Source: Chthoniobacterales bacterium
Lineage (GTDB): Bacteria > Verrucomicrobiota > Verrucomicrobiia > Chthoniobacterales > UBA10450
Reading direction: 5' to 3'
NCBI GenBank assembly: GCA_025929155.1
Contig: JAICMR010000024.1
Coordinates: 1-32,173, forward strand
DNA length: 32,173 nt
The position numbers were made by a program, and so were the translations under genes. A model generated the notes under the pieces. That model saw nothing but the letters and a program-made list of their open reading frames with translations. It did not search any database and was not told the origin of the DNA. Every line of letters begins with the position of its first letter. Positions within the stretch are counted from its first letter, which is position 1. Shown piece by piece: positions 8,765 to 18,814 of the stretch.

Positions 8765-9673
8765 TTACTCCGGGCTCTGTTGGATTCGCTCAGGATGAGG
8801 CCGAACTTTCTGATCGTTCTCGTCAGGCCGGCGCGTCGCGCGGAGGAATAGGTTCTCCAAGGTCGTTTGCGGCTGACGGGTTTCGAGAAGGCGCGCGGAT
8901 GAGCCGGCAAGGAACGCTTCGATCTGAGCAAGCACTTCCGGAGTGGCGTTTTGCAAAATCAACTCCGTTTGATTCTCAACCGCGAGCAGATCCCCAATTC
9001 GGCCTTCGCGGACGAGCACGCCCTGCGCGAGAATACCGACGCGATCACAAATTTCCTGCACCTGCGCAAGCAAATGCGACGAGAGCAACACCGTCATGCC
9101 GCGCCGTTTCAGGTCGAGAATCAAATCACGGATTTCGCGCGATCCTGCGGGATCGACCCCTGCGGTTGGCTCATCGAGCACGACTAGCTTCGGCTCGCCG
9201 AGCAAGGCCTGTGCGAGACCGATGCGCTGCAACATCCCTTTAGAATAACCGGCTAGGCGGCGATCACGCGCCTCTCCAAGCCCGACCAGATCGAGCAGCT
9301 CTTCGCACCGCGCTTTTAGCCGCGCCCTTCGCAGGCCGCACAGTTTCCCGTAGAAACGCAGCGTCTCCGCGCCGGTCAGGTATTTGTAAAAGTAAGGGTT
9401 CTCCGGGAGGAAACCAACCCACTCGCGGCTGCCGACTTCCCGGCTGTCGCGCCCGAAGATCTGCGTCGACCCGGTGGTCGGCGCAACGAGGCCGAGGATG
9501 ATTTTCAGTGTCGTGCTTTTGCCGGATCCATTGGGTCCGAGCAGCCCATAAACCTGTCCGGCCTCGACTTGGAGGTCGAGTCCGCGCACAGCCACGAGCT
9601 TGGCGCGTCGGAAGGGGACGGGGTAAACTTTCGTTAGGCCGCGCACCGCGACCGCGGGGGTTGAGAATGTCAT
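8765..9673 (-). CDS. ABC transporter ATP-binding protein
   Basis: The frame extends to 9733, but ATG 9673 (MTFSTPAVAVRGLTKVYPVPF) is the likely start, giving 302 residues. From that start, Walker A is GPNGSGKS at 46-53, the signature is YSKGM at 143-147 (an accepted variant of LSGGQ), Walker B LVVLDEP at 163-169 and the switch histidine H200. It pairs with the ABC-2 permease 122 bases downstream. The last ~20 residues (RRPDENDQKVRPHPERIQQSPE) look like read-through into repeat-like intergenic DNA (GCTCAGGATGA near 8790). One motif copy at 9631-9639 reads GLTK. Confidence 0.93.
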   Translation of the reverse strand: MTFSTPAVAVRGLTKVYPVPFRRAKLVAVRGLDLQVEAGQVYGLLGPNGSGKSTTLKIILGLVAPTTGSTQIFGRDSREVGSREWVGFLPENPYFYKYLTGAETLRFYGKLCGLRRARLKARCEELLDLVGLGEARDRRLAGYSKGMLQRIGLAQALLGEPKLVVLDEPTAGVDPAGSREIRDLILDLKRRGMTVLLSSHLLAQVQEICDRVGILAQGVLVREGRIGDLLAVENQTELILQNATPEVLAQIEAFLAGSSARLLETRQPQTTLENLFLRATRRPDENDQKVRPHPERIQQSPE

Positions 9674-9989
9674 AATCCAAAGGAGAAACGCAGACCAGCG
9701 ATTGGGTAGCGCACACGTCTCGTTTGCTGGCAACGGTGTCTCGCCGTCCGGAACTTCGCCGGAACGCTGACCGTTAAAGAATCACGTGGGAAGAAAAATT
9801 TTTCGCACTGGAAAAGCGGAACCTGAGGACCCGTGTGGCCGACCAACCCTCCTTGCCTGCCGAGCCAAACTAGCTGAAACGCTCCCACGATCGTGGACGC
9901 CGAAAATTCCTAAGGGCGTGCAGCGACTGTGAAAGCATTTCTTTGTCGATGGACCCGCTTTCGCGCCTCCAGTTTCAAGTAACACGGCA
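9674..9989. other. intergenic stretch with no recognised feature
   Basis: About 316 bases between the ABC ATPase start and the end of the acylphosphatase gene, both on the minus strand. It must hold the ABC operon promoter. Open frames in it look like chance. I looked for tmRNA, RNase P RNA, SRP RNA and 6S RNA landmarks and saw none. Confidence 0.4.
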
Positions 9990-10265
9990 TCACTGATGGC
10001 GAATTTCGAATCCACGCGCCGCCGGCGCTTGCGCAAGGGCGGATTCGTTCTGATTTCGAATGTGCGCACGCAGCTCACTTTGCCCGATTGCCTCGATAAA
10101 TTCGCGCACTTCGGACTCTGCGCCGCCAACCTGCAGTTCGACGCGGCCGTCCGGTAGATTCCGCACCCAGCCGGTCACGTCGAAGCCTTTCGCGATCTGC
10201 TTGACCGACCAACGAAAGCCGACGCCTTGCACGTTACCTTCGAAGAAAACCTGGCGCGCGATCAT
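9990..10265 (-). CDS. acyP: acylphosphatase
   Basis: A 91-residue protein matching the whole acylphosphatase fold, about the family's usual length. The phosphate-binding signature GNVQGVGFRWSV is at residues 10-21 with catalytic Arg19, and the conserved Asn36 lies in GWVRNLPDGRVELQVGG. The enzyme hydrolyses the carboxyl-phosphate bond of acyl phosphates in the cytoplasm. The start at 10265 gives the family's expected N-terminus (MIARQVFFEG). It seems to be a single-gene unit. Confidence 0.95.
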   Translation of the reverse strand: MIARQVFFEGNVQGVGFRWSVKQIAKGFDVTGWVRNLPDGRVELQVGGAESEVREFIEAIGQSELRAHIRNQNESALAQAPAARGFEIRHQ

Positions 10266-10438
10266 GGCGGTTAGACATCAGCTTAGGCAACGAAACCCAC
10301 CGCCGCCAGTGCCGGATATGACACGAGCGTCGCCTCCACGCCCGGCGGTCTCACAGCCGAGAGGGCTGGTTGTGCCACCGGGTCGCTTCCGGTCGATTCC
10401 GTCTAGGCGGTTCAATCGCCGCGCTGCGATTAGCGTGG

Positions 10439-10939
10439 CTAAGGAAACCCCGGTGCCGGGCTCGCCTCGGGCGGGAGCGGGTCGATCTGCGGGTCGGGCA
10501 GCGGTTCGGGCGGCGCGATCAGCCGTGGATCATCGCTGTTTAGGCCAAACTGCTCTTCGTGGCTCGCGAGCAAGGGCGAGGGGATTGGTTCCGGCGGCGG
10601 CGCGGTTTTTTCGGCGACGAGTGCGGCGGGCGCGGGGCGAATGTCTTCGTTCGCGACGTAACCATCGGAGCCGTTTTGCAGTCGCACTTTCACGTAGCCA
10701 AAAGAAGGACGGATCACTTTCATGATCGAATCCCGCGGGAGCTGTTCGTCGGGACCGCTACCCTGCTGCGGGCCGTAGCGGAAGAACGGCGTCTGGCTGG
10801 TTGTGACGCAATACCAGTCGCCGGTCGTGCCGGAGAGGTCGCCAAGTTTCTGAACGGTCGAGCAACCGGCGAGAAGCGTCGCGAGCGTAACCAGCGGCAA
10901 CGCGATCCGAGGTTTTATTTGTAACTGTAGAGAAAACAT
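10439..10939 (-). CDS. lipoprotein with SH3-like segment and proline-rich tail
   Basis: A 166-residue protein with a type II signal peptide; the lipobox LLAGC places the lipidated Cys at residue 26. The segment GDWYCVTTSQTPFFRYGPQQ...DSIMKVIRPSFGYVKVRLQNGSDGYVANEDI (about 40-100) resembles a bacterial SH3 domain, which often binds cell-wall material. The last 60 residues are Pro/Glu-rich (EPIPSPLL, PPEPLPDPQIDPLPPEASP). The start overlaps the end of the preceding exported-protein gene by 25 bases, so the gene is the third of a three-gene operon. Confidence 0.78.
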   Translation of the reverse strand: MFSLQLQIKPRIALPLVTLATLLAGCSTVQKLGDLSGTTGDWYCVTTSQTPFFRYGPQQGSGPDEQLPRDSIMKVIRPSFGYVKVRLQNGSDGYVANEDIRPAPAALVAEKTAPPPEPIPSPLLASHEEQFGLNSDDPRLIAPPEPLPDPQIDPLPPEASPAPGFP

Positions 10940-11415
10940 ACCGCGGCCGGCGTCTCCTCTTCCAAGCCGACTCGGACGTAGAATTGGCCGCTATTCGCCG
11001 CGCTGAATCCAGCAGCCGCCTTGCCATCTGCGTGAAATTTATCCGACGCGACGGGTTGGCCCAGCTCGTCGAAAATTTCCACTGTCAGGTTTTTCGCGCC
11101 GCCAGTCGCGCCGACTGAGAACCAGTAGGAGTTTCCCGCGTAAAGATCAACCGCGAAGAGCTTCTTCTCGTGCGGTGCGAAGGTCCCGCTCCAATGCCCG
11201 TCTCGAATCTTGAAGCCGTCGTTCGAAAACGCCCCGGCCACATCCAGAGCCTGTTCGCGGGCCGCGACTTCCTGGTCGGTCTCGGCGAATGCGGGAAGTG
11301 CGACAGCGATCAGGCAAAGAAGAGACAGGAATCCTAACGGGATCCGATTCGCCCTCCACCGGCGCGCTTCGGTGGCAGCAGAGCGGAAACCTGAGACTCT
11401 TAATACAGCACTCAT
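10915..11415 (-). CDS. exported protein, pre-peptidase C-terminal-like
   Basis: A 166-residue protein with a long N-terminus and signal peptide (cleavage near PAFA|ET, residue 44). The mature part (HWSGTFAPHEKKLFAVDLYAGNSYWFSVGATGGAKNLTVEIFDELGQPVASDK...SGQFYVRVGL) resembles the small beta-sandwich domains seen at the C-termini of secreted peptidases. This likeness is by eye only. The start overlaps the stop of the upstream gene (ATGA) and the end overlaps the start of the lipoprotein gene. No function can be given. Confidence 0.72.
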   Translation of the reverse strand: MSAVLRVSGFRSAATEARRWRANRIPLGFLSLLCLIAVALPAFAETDQEVAAREQALDVAGAFSNDGFKIRDGHWSGTFAPHEKKLFAVDLYAGNSYWFSVGATGGAKNLTVEIFDELGQPVASDKFHADGKAAAGFSAANSGQFYVRVGLEEETPAAVCFLYSYK

Positions 11416-12260
11416 TTCTTTTCCTGGATCACCTGCATCAACTGGTTGATCGCCGTCTGGAGTCGAGCCACGTCAGCCGGCGCGAGCGATTTCCCAAAAG
11501 GCGTGGCGACAATATTTTCGATCGTTTGCAACTGCGTGTCGACTGTTTTGACCAGCGGATCGTTCTGCAGCTCGGGCGAGACCTGTGTGATCTTCGAATG
11601 AATGAAACGAAGGAGCTCCGGCTCCCGCAAAACCTGCGCGAGTCTCTCGTCGTAATTTTTCGCTACGAATCCGGTGACGACCTGGGCGCCCCGAATCCAG
11701 CCGCCCAGACTAACGAGTATAACCAGGTCCTGATCGCGATGGGATTGCATCGATGCCTTCACTTCGTTTTGGGTCGCCTCGAGTTCTTCCTGGAGCGCGG
11801 GCCACTCGTCGTTCTCGGCGAACTGGTTGATGCTGTTGCCGCGCGCGAGAATGTTTTCACTTACCCCAAGCGCTTTCGCCATTTTCAGGATGTCGCCGCC
11901 GGTGTTCTTTACCTGCTGAGAATCCTGCGCCTCGACCGCGATAAAGCCATCGGCGATCAGGCCGCCGAGATTGAGCGCGATTTGGGCGCGGGTTTTGTAG
12001 TTCATCGCGATCGGTCCGCGAAACGCGGCGGTCCAATCCGGTTTCGTCCGTTTGCTGATCGCCGCGAAAGTCTCGCCCGGTGTCGGGATCGAGATGTCAT
12101 CTGTCTTGATCGCCTGAGCGATGTCGTTAGGCGAAAGGGTCGCGGGCGTGGCGGAGGTGGAAGCGTTGGGGGAAGCCGTGGGAGTGGGAGTCGCCGCGGC
12201 GAGGGCAGCCCCCGGCAGCGCGACCAGAAGGACGGCACTCGCAAAATTCCGCGCGAACAT
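11412..12260 (-). CDS. exported helical protein of unknown function
   Basis: A 282-residue protein with a signal peptide (MFARNFASAVLLVALPGAALA) followed by a Thr/Ser/Pro/Ala-rich linker (ATPTPTASPNASTSATPAT). The mature domain is mostly helical (QIALNLGGLIADGFIAVEAQDSQQVKNTGGDILKMAKALGV...), with no motif I recognise. It is the first gene of an operon with the two smaller exported proteins downstream (ATGA overlap at 11412-11415), which suggests a shared periplasmic or cell-wall role. One motif copy at 12124-12132 reads SPND. Confidence 0.78.
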   Translation of the reverse strand: MFARNFASAVLLVALPGAALAAATPTPTASPNASTSATPATLSPNDIAQAIKTDDISIPTPGETFAAISKRTKPDWTAAFRGPIAMNYKTRAQIALNLGGLIADGFIAVEAQDSQQVKNTGGDILKMAKALGVSENILARGNSINQFAENDEWPALQEELEATQNEVKASMQSHRDQDLVILVSLGGWIRGAQVVTGFVAKNYDERLAQVLREPELLRFIHSKITQVSPELQNDPLVKTVDTQLQTIENIVATPFGKSLAPADVARLQTAINQLMQVIQEKK

Positions 12261-12506
12261 GCGGGGAGATTAACCACGCCCTCCAGCGATGCCAACCGCG
12301 AATATCGCGCAGTCGCGGACCCGTCTGAGCCAGCAAAAATTCCATTGGCTTCGCGGGCGGGCGCGCCTGGCTGGATTTGCTTGAGGGTCGTTGTGCTCCG
12401 CGATTAGATTGGCTTTCGCAATCTGGAATCATGAAACTCGCGAGATGACTTCGCGGCTCGCGATGGTCGAGGAACATTCGCTCTCGATCCGGGGGTAAAC
12501 CTTTTC

Positions 12507-13019
12507 ATGAGAATTGGATTCGCAACGGGAAGCAGTGACTACTTTGGGCACCCTAACATCGAAGGTGCCGACCGCGAGTTCGTTGGCCATTTGGCAGCCC
12601 ATACGTCGCCGTTCGCTTCCGCGCTCCCGGAGCGGGTGGCTCTCTCCCATCCGCACTTCGCTGTGAGTTGCAGGTTTATCTCTTCCACTCATGTCTGCTA
12701 TTACAGTGGAGATAACATTGCGTCAGGTTTCGGGGAGAGCGGGGCGGCCTTCATTGGCTTCGAGTTCTTCGACGCGGCCGGCACGCACTACGGCTGCGCT
12801 CGTGTCAGGCTCACAGGTGCTCCCAATTATCAGTTCCAACTCGTTGATTACGCGTGGGCCGATGCCGGCGAGCCGTTGCAGACGGGTCAAAGGCGCAGCA
12901 GGGTTCAAGCGGATGCAATCACCAAAACGGGCTCACTCGGATTACTCGCCGCGGGCGGCGCTGGCCTCAAAGCATGGAGAGCGCACAAACTAGCTTCTCC
13001 AGCTTTACCTGTTAGGTAG
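12507..13019 (+). pseudogene. PEP-CTERM-like secreted protein remnant
   Basis: A 170-residue open frame. Its C-terminus (TGSLGLLAAGGAGLKAWRAHK, 141-161) matches a PEP-CTERM sorting helix followed by basic residues, but the Pro-Glu-Pro that should precede it is replaced by ITKT. The middle (FIGFEFFDAAGTHYGCARVRLTGAPNYQFQLVDYAWADAGEPLQTGQ) resembles the last repeat of Verrucomicrobial secreted PEP-CTERM proteins. The N-terminal half is unlike this family and has no signal peptide. I infer a truncated, decaying copy. It could still be a small expressed gene. Confidence 0.45.
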
Positions 13020-13129
13020 CGCCTGCAATAAAGAAGGTTGCGAGCTGAACAGCGCTCGACCGGTGCGGCCGTTGTTGGTCCGGCTCCGGTTGCGGAGCGC
13101 GCCCGACTTGGTTATACCAATCACCCGGT

Positions 13130-15841
13130 TTGAGCACTGATTCTACGCCGACAAAACGCAAGGTGCTCCTGATCGGCTGGGATGCGGCTGATTGGGAACA
13201 TATCACGCCCCTGCTCGAGGAGGGTCTCATGCCCACTCTTGACGGCTTCATCAACCGCGGAGTCATGGGTAACCTCGCGACTCTCCAGCCGATTCTCTCG
13301 CCGATGCTCTGGAACTCGGTCGCGACGGGGAAGTTTGCCGACAAGCATGGCATCCACGGTTTCATCGAGCCGGACCCAGTCAATGGCGGCGTGCGTCCCT
13401 ACAGCAGTGCCTCGCGAAAGTGTAAGGCACTTTGGAACATCCTCACTCAGTCAGGCCTACGCAGTAACATTGTCGGCTGGTGGGCGAGTCATCCCGCGGA
13501 ACCCATCAATGGGACTGTCGTAACAAATGCTTTCGGAGGGGTAAAGTTTGATCCCGAGAAAGGCTGGACTGTTCCGCGCGGCGCGGTCCATCCGCCGGAG
13601 CGGGGGAGAGAGCTGGCCCGCTACAAAGTCTTTCCAAACGAGCTCACGGAAGCGCACATCCTGCCGTTCATTCCCGAGGCGGCGAAGATCGACCAGCAGA
13701 AGGACAAGCGACTTAACTCGTTCGCGAAGGTGCTGAGTGACAATGCCTCTGTCCACGCCGTCGCCACGGCCCTGATGGAGGACGAGGATTGGGATTTCAC
13801 GGCGGTTTATTATGACGGGATCGATCACTTCTCCCATGCCTTCATGGCTTATCATCCGCCGAAGCTGTCGTGGATCGATGAGAACGACTTCGCCCTCTAC
13901 AAGGATGTCGTGCGCGGCGCTTATCGCTTCCACGATATGATGCTGGAGCGGCTCCTGGACTTGGCAGGCCCGGAAACGACGGTTATTCTTTGCTCCGATC
14001 ATGGTTTTGAATCCGGCTCGCAACGACCGCGGGGCACGCCGCGCGAGCCGGCCGGTCCAGCGGTCTGGCACCGGCAATACGGCATCTTCGTCATGGCCGG
14101 CCCCGGCATCCAGCGCGACGAACGCATCTACGGCGCGAGCCTGATCGACGTCGCGCCAACCATTCTCTCGCTATTCGATTTGCCCATCGGTGAAGATATG
14201 GATGGTCGCCCGCTGCTCGAGGCATTCGAAACGGCGCCGAAAGTGAAGACGATCCCGAGTTGGGACGACGTGCCGGGCGACGCCGGCATGCTTGGACCGG
14301 GTCAACAGATGGACTCCAACCAGGCCAACGAGCTGATGCAGCAATTCGCCGCGCTCGGCTACATCGAAGATCCCGGCGAAGACAAAGAGAAGGCAGCGGC
14401 GGCGGCCGAGGTCGAAGCCAATTACAACGTCGCGCGCACACTCCTGTGGAAAGGCGAGACCGAGCAGGCGCGCGGGCTTCTCGAGAAGATTGTTGGACAA
14501 CGGCCGTGGGAAGATCGCTTTCTCTCGCTTCTCACCGAATGTTATTTCCAAGGCGGCTACCTCGCGCAAGCCGAGCGCCTGCTCCGCGCGACAGCTGACG
14601 GCGGCGATCCCGATACCGCTTCCGGAAAACTTCTCTTCGCACGGATAAAACTCGCGCGCGGCGAACTCGGCGGCGCGCTCGCGGCCGTGCTCGCTGCCGA
14701 AGGGCTCAATCCGCGTCTTCCCGGCATCTATGTGCAGATCGGCGACACCTACGCGCGTCTTTTCCAGTGGGAAAACGCGAAAATCGCCTACGAAAAAGCG
14801 ATCGCGCTCGACGAGGATAACGCCCGCGCGCACCTCGGGCTTTCCAATGTTTACCGCCACACCGGGGACAACCAGCAGACGGTCGATTCGGCTCTGCGCG
14901 CGGTGAGCTTGCTCCATCGCTTGCCGCAGGCGCATTTCAATCTCGGGGTCGCCCTCGCGCGTTCCGGTGAGAACGAGCGCGCCACGCTCGCCTTCGAAAC
15001 TGCCCTCCGTTTTCAGCCGGGCATGGTGAACGCCCATCGCTATCTCGCGACGATCAACAGGAGCGAGGGAGCCGATCCGGAAAAGGCGCGCTTTCATCGC
15101 AGCGAAGTCGCTCGCCTGACGAGTCGCGTCGTCCGCCGTGAGGTTGGCTACGATCGGAAGCGCGAGCAGCTTTTCGACTTGCCCGAGATTCCGCCGCGCG
15201 CGGCGCGGCTCGAGATCTTGCTGAGGGAACGGCCCGATCCGAAACCGGAGATCGAGAAATCGGGCAAAACATTTGTCCTCGTCTCCGGCCTGCCGCGCTC
15301 CGGCACTTCGCTCATGATGCAGTTGCTGCAGGCGGGTGGACTGCAGCCGATGACTGACTCGCAGCGCATCGCGGATGTCGACAATCCGCGCGGCTACTTC
15401 GAATGGGAAGCGATCAAGCAGATCGGCAAAAGGCCCGAGCTGCTCGACGGCCCGGAGGTGGAGGGCCGCGCGATCAAGTGCGTCTCCATGCTCCTGCCGC
15501 GAATCCCGGCGCAGCACGAATACAAAGTCATCTTCATGACGCGTCCGATCGCCGAAGTTGTCGCCTCCCAAGAGGCGATGACAACTCGCCTCGGCACGAA
15601 AGGTGCCGATCTCGACCGGGAGCAGCTCGAGCACGGCCTGCGCGCGCACCGCGCCGAAGTCCGCAAGTGGGCAGCAGCCGCCCCGAATATCGCATGGTTG
15701 GAGATAGACTATCCCTCGCTCGTGCAAGACCCCGCCCCGGCGCTCGCCAAACTGCGTGAGTTCCTAGGCGCGACGGTCTTACCTAACGAATCCGCCATGG
15801 CCGCCGCGATCGACCCCACGCTCCACCGGCGCAAGGCGTAG
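13130..15841 (+). CDS. phosphodiesterase/alkaline-phosphatase-fold, TPR and sulfotransferase fusion protein
   Basis: A 903-residue protein with three parts, starting at TTG 13130. Residues 10-370 are a type I phosphodiesterase/nucleotide pyrophosphatase domain: D18 (GWDAADW), the probable nucleophile S57 (PILSPMLWNSVATGK), D232 and H236 (GIDHFSHAFM), D290-H291 (SDHGFES) and H314 form the expected two-metal site. Residues 425-645 hold TPR units (FQWENAKIAYEKAIALDEDNARAHLGLSNVYRHTGD; RLPQAHFNLGVALARSGENERATLAFETALRFQP). Residues 714-895 are a sulfotransferase domain with the PAPS-binding loop SGLPRSGTSLM (719-729). No signal peptide is seen, so it is probably cytoplasmic. The substrates are unknown. 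It lies in the longest stretch without an exact TCGTTAGGC motif; only an 8-base match occurs, at 15782. Confidence 0.88.
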   Translation: MSTDSTPTKRKVLLIGWDAADWEHITPLLEEGLMPTLDGFINRGVMGNLATLQPILSPMLWNSVATGKFADKHGIHGFIEPDPVNGGVRPYSSASRKCKALWNILTQSGLRSNIVGWWASHPAEPINGTVVTNAFGGVKFDPEKGWTVPRGAVHPPERGRELARYKVFPNELTEAHILPFIPEAAKIDQQKDKRLNSFAKVLSDNASVHAVATALMEDEDWDFTAVYYDGIDHFSHAFMAYHPPKLSWIDENDFALYKDVVRGAYRFHDMMLERLLDLAGPETTVILCSDHGFESGSQRPRGTPREPAGPAVWHRQYGIFVMAGPGIQRDERIYGASLIDVAPTILSLFDLPIGEDMDGRPLLEAFETAPKVKTIPSWDDVPGDAGMLGPGQQMDSNQANELMQQFAALGYIEDPGEDKEKAAAAAEVEANYNVARTLLWKGETEQARGLLEKIVGQRPWEDRFLSLLTECYFQGGYLAQAERLLRATADGGDPDTASGKLLFARIKLARGELGGALAAVLAAEGLNPRLPGIYVQIGDTYARLFQWENAKIAYEKAIALDEDNARAHLGLSNVYRHTGDNQQTVDSALRAVSLLHRLPQAHFNLGVALARSGENERATLAFETALRFQPGMVNAHRYLATINRSEGADPEKARFHRSEVARLTSRVVRREVGYDRKREQLFDLPEIPPRAARLEILLRERPDPKPEIEKSGKTFVLVSGLPRSGTSLMMQLLQAGGLQPMTDSQRIADVDNPRGYFEWEAIKQIGKRPELLDGPEVEGRAIKCVSMLLPRIPAQHEYKVIFMTRPIAEVVASQEAMTTRLGTKGADLDREQLEHGLRAHRAEVRKWAAAAPNIAWLEIDYPSLVQDPAPALAKLREFLGATVLPNESAMAAAIDPTLHRRKA

Positions 15842-15994
15842 CGACCAGAGCAATGCTTCGCGCTCAGCGCTGTTGAGACGGGGAGATAACGCGCTCGGGC
15901 GATGCAACCCGGTATCGGCGTCGCCGGAATGCTGGTTGATTCGACAGAAGTTTAAGGCACGCAGCTTTGCGTCGCGATTCGTAGGTTCTTTCGA

Positions 15995-16948
15995 ATGGAC
16001 ATCTACGGCATCAAATTCGTCGGCTTAAACCCCGAGAACGGCCGCAAGCTTCTTCTTACCCTCGCGCTCATCATCGTAGTGATGCTGGTGCGCTGGCTCC
16101 TGCGGGCCTTTGCGCGCGCCTTCATCCGAGGGAACACCAAGCTTTGGCAGGGACGGTTTTGGACGCATCAGGCAATCAGTGTCCTCTGCGCGATCCTTAT
16201 GATCATCGGCGTTCTGTCGATCTGGTTCGATGATCCCGCGCGGCTCACGACATTTGCCGGTCTGGTCACGGCGGGTGTCGCTTTCGCGCTCCAAAAAGTC
16301 ATCACCTCGCTTGCTGGTTACTTCATCATTCTGCGCGGTAATACCTTCTCAGTCGGCGACCGGATCGTCATGGGTGATGTGCGCGGGGATGTCGTCGCGC
16401 TAGGGTTCATGCAGACAACCATCATGGAAATGGGACAACCGCCGGCCGTGCAAAGCGCCGATCCCGCCATGTGGGTGCATAGCCGGCAATTCACCGGACG
16501 CATCGTTACAATCAGCAATAGCGAAATCTTCGACCGACCGGTCTATAACTACACTCGCGAGTTTCCCTATATTTGGGATGAGATTCACATCCCGATCACC
16601 TACGAGGCCGACCGCGCGAAAGCCGAATCCATTCTCCTCGCCGCCGTCAACGAGTACGCGCTGACCCAGGAAAAAATGGGTCAGGCCGCGGTCCGCCGTT
16701 TGCAGGAAACCTATCGGGTCGAGCCGATCGATCTGGACCCGACGGTCTATTGGCGGCTGACGGATAATTGGATCGAACTGAGTGTGCGCTTCATTGTGCC
16801 CGATCATGGCGCGCGGCGGATCAAAGATCAGATCAGCCGGAGAATTATTGGGGAGTTGGATAAAGCGCGGATCGGCATCGCCTCCGGCACCTATGCGATC
16901 GTGCAGGTGCCTCCGATTGAGATTAAGAATTTATCGCACCGGGATTGA
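15995..16948 (+). CDS. MscS-family mechanosensitive channel
   Basis: A 317-residue inner-membrane protein. Three hydrophobic segments lie at about 18-38, 58-78 and 84-113; the third is the pore helix (GLVTAGVAFALQKVITSLAGYFIIL). It is followed by the MscS beta domain signature FSVGDRIVMGDVRGDVVALGFMQTTIMEM. The C-terminal cytoplasmic domain continues to residue 317. It is close to the MscS minimum length (286 in E. coli). The family opens under membrane tension to release solutes. It appears to be transcribed alone, in the same direction as eno. Confidence 0.9.
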   Translation: MDIYGIKFVGLNPENGRKLLLTLALIIVVMLVRWLLRAFARAFIRGNTKLWQGRFWTHQAISVLCAILMIIGVLSIWFDDPARLTTFAGLVTAGVAFALQKVITSLAGYFIILRGNTFSVGDRIVMGDVRGDVVALGFMQTTIMEMGQPPAVQSADPAMWVHSRQFTGRIVTISNSEIFDRPVYNYTREFPYIWDEIHIPITYEADRAKAESILLAAVNEYALTQEKMGQAAVRRLQETYRVEPIDLDPTVYWRLTDNWIELSVRFIVPDHGARRIKDQISRRIIGELDKARIGIASGTYAIVQVPPIEIKNLSHRD

Positions 16949-17071
16949 CGCCGACTCATTCAAGGCGGCGTCACGATTAACTTTTCTCGCTCGACCTATT
17001 CACGGCCTCGCAACCAGGACGACCATTGAGCCAAGCCGATACCGGCCGGGTGGAATCTACGACTTTGGGCG

Positions 17072-18439
<1,368 letters not shown>

Positions 18440-18440
<1 letters not shown>

Positions 18441-18775
18441 TGGACGCCACGGGCTACGGCCGATTTCGCGAGCGCCGCGAAGCTAGCATCTGGCAGCAGA
18501 TGAACGCGATCCTCCGCGTGCTGCTGCTCATCGCCGTCTGGCTTTTGATGATCAGTTTCTTCCTCCCGCCTTACAAACAGTTGCAACGAGATCGCGCCAG
18601 CTTCGACAAACTGAATGCGCAACTAACCGATAAGAAAGAGGTCCTTGCGCGCCTTAACAAACAGGTCGCGCTCCTGAAAAACGATCCGACGTACCTCGAG
18701 ACCTACGCACGCGACAGCCTCCAGGTGATGAAGCCGGGCGAGACGATTTTTCGGATCGAGTCGGCGAAAAAGTAG
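18440..18775 (+). CDS. ftsB: FtsB/DivIC-family septum formation protein
   Basis: A 111-residue protein starting at GTG 18440, whose first base is the last base of the eno stop. Residues 24-42 form one membrane segment (ILRVLLLIAVWLLMISFF), 46-80 a coiled coil (QLQRDRASFDKLNAQLTDKKEVLARLNKQVALL), and the end has the family motif DPTYLETYARDSLQVMKPGETIFRI. FtsB joins FtsL and FtsQ in the divisome. The eno-ftsB pairing is found in many bacteria and supports the call. An ATG at 18500 is a possible alternative start. Confidence 0.85.
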
Positions 18776-18814
18776 TTCGTGAGGCAGCAGCCGAACTAAA
18801 TCTTTGGGCAGCCC

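Noticed and set aside
9674..9989. A structured RNA gene in the gap before acyP
   Set aside because: No landmark of tmRNA, RNase P RNA, SRP RNA or 6S RNA was found, and no strong promoter-terminator pair is visible.
11289..12407. 372-codon plus-strand frame over the three exported-protein genes
   Set aside because: The minus-strand frames have signal peptides, a lipobox and coupled starts; the plus frame is Arg/Asp-rich shadow sequence.
14171..15727. 518-codon open frame antisense to the 903-residue fusion gene
   Set aside because: It mirrors the strongly coding plus strand, has no family resemblance, and long antisense frames are common in GC-rich genes.
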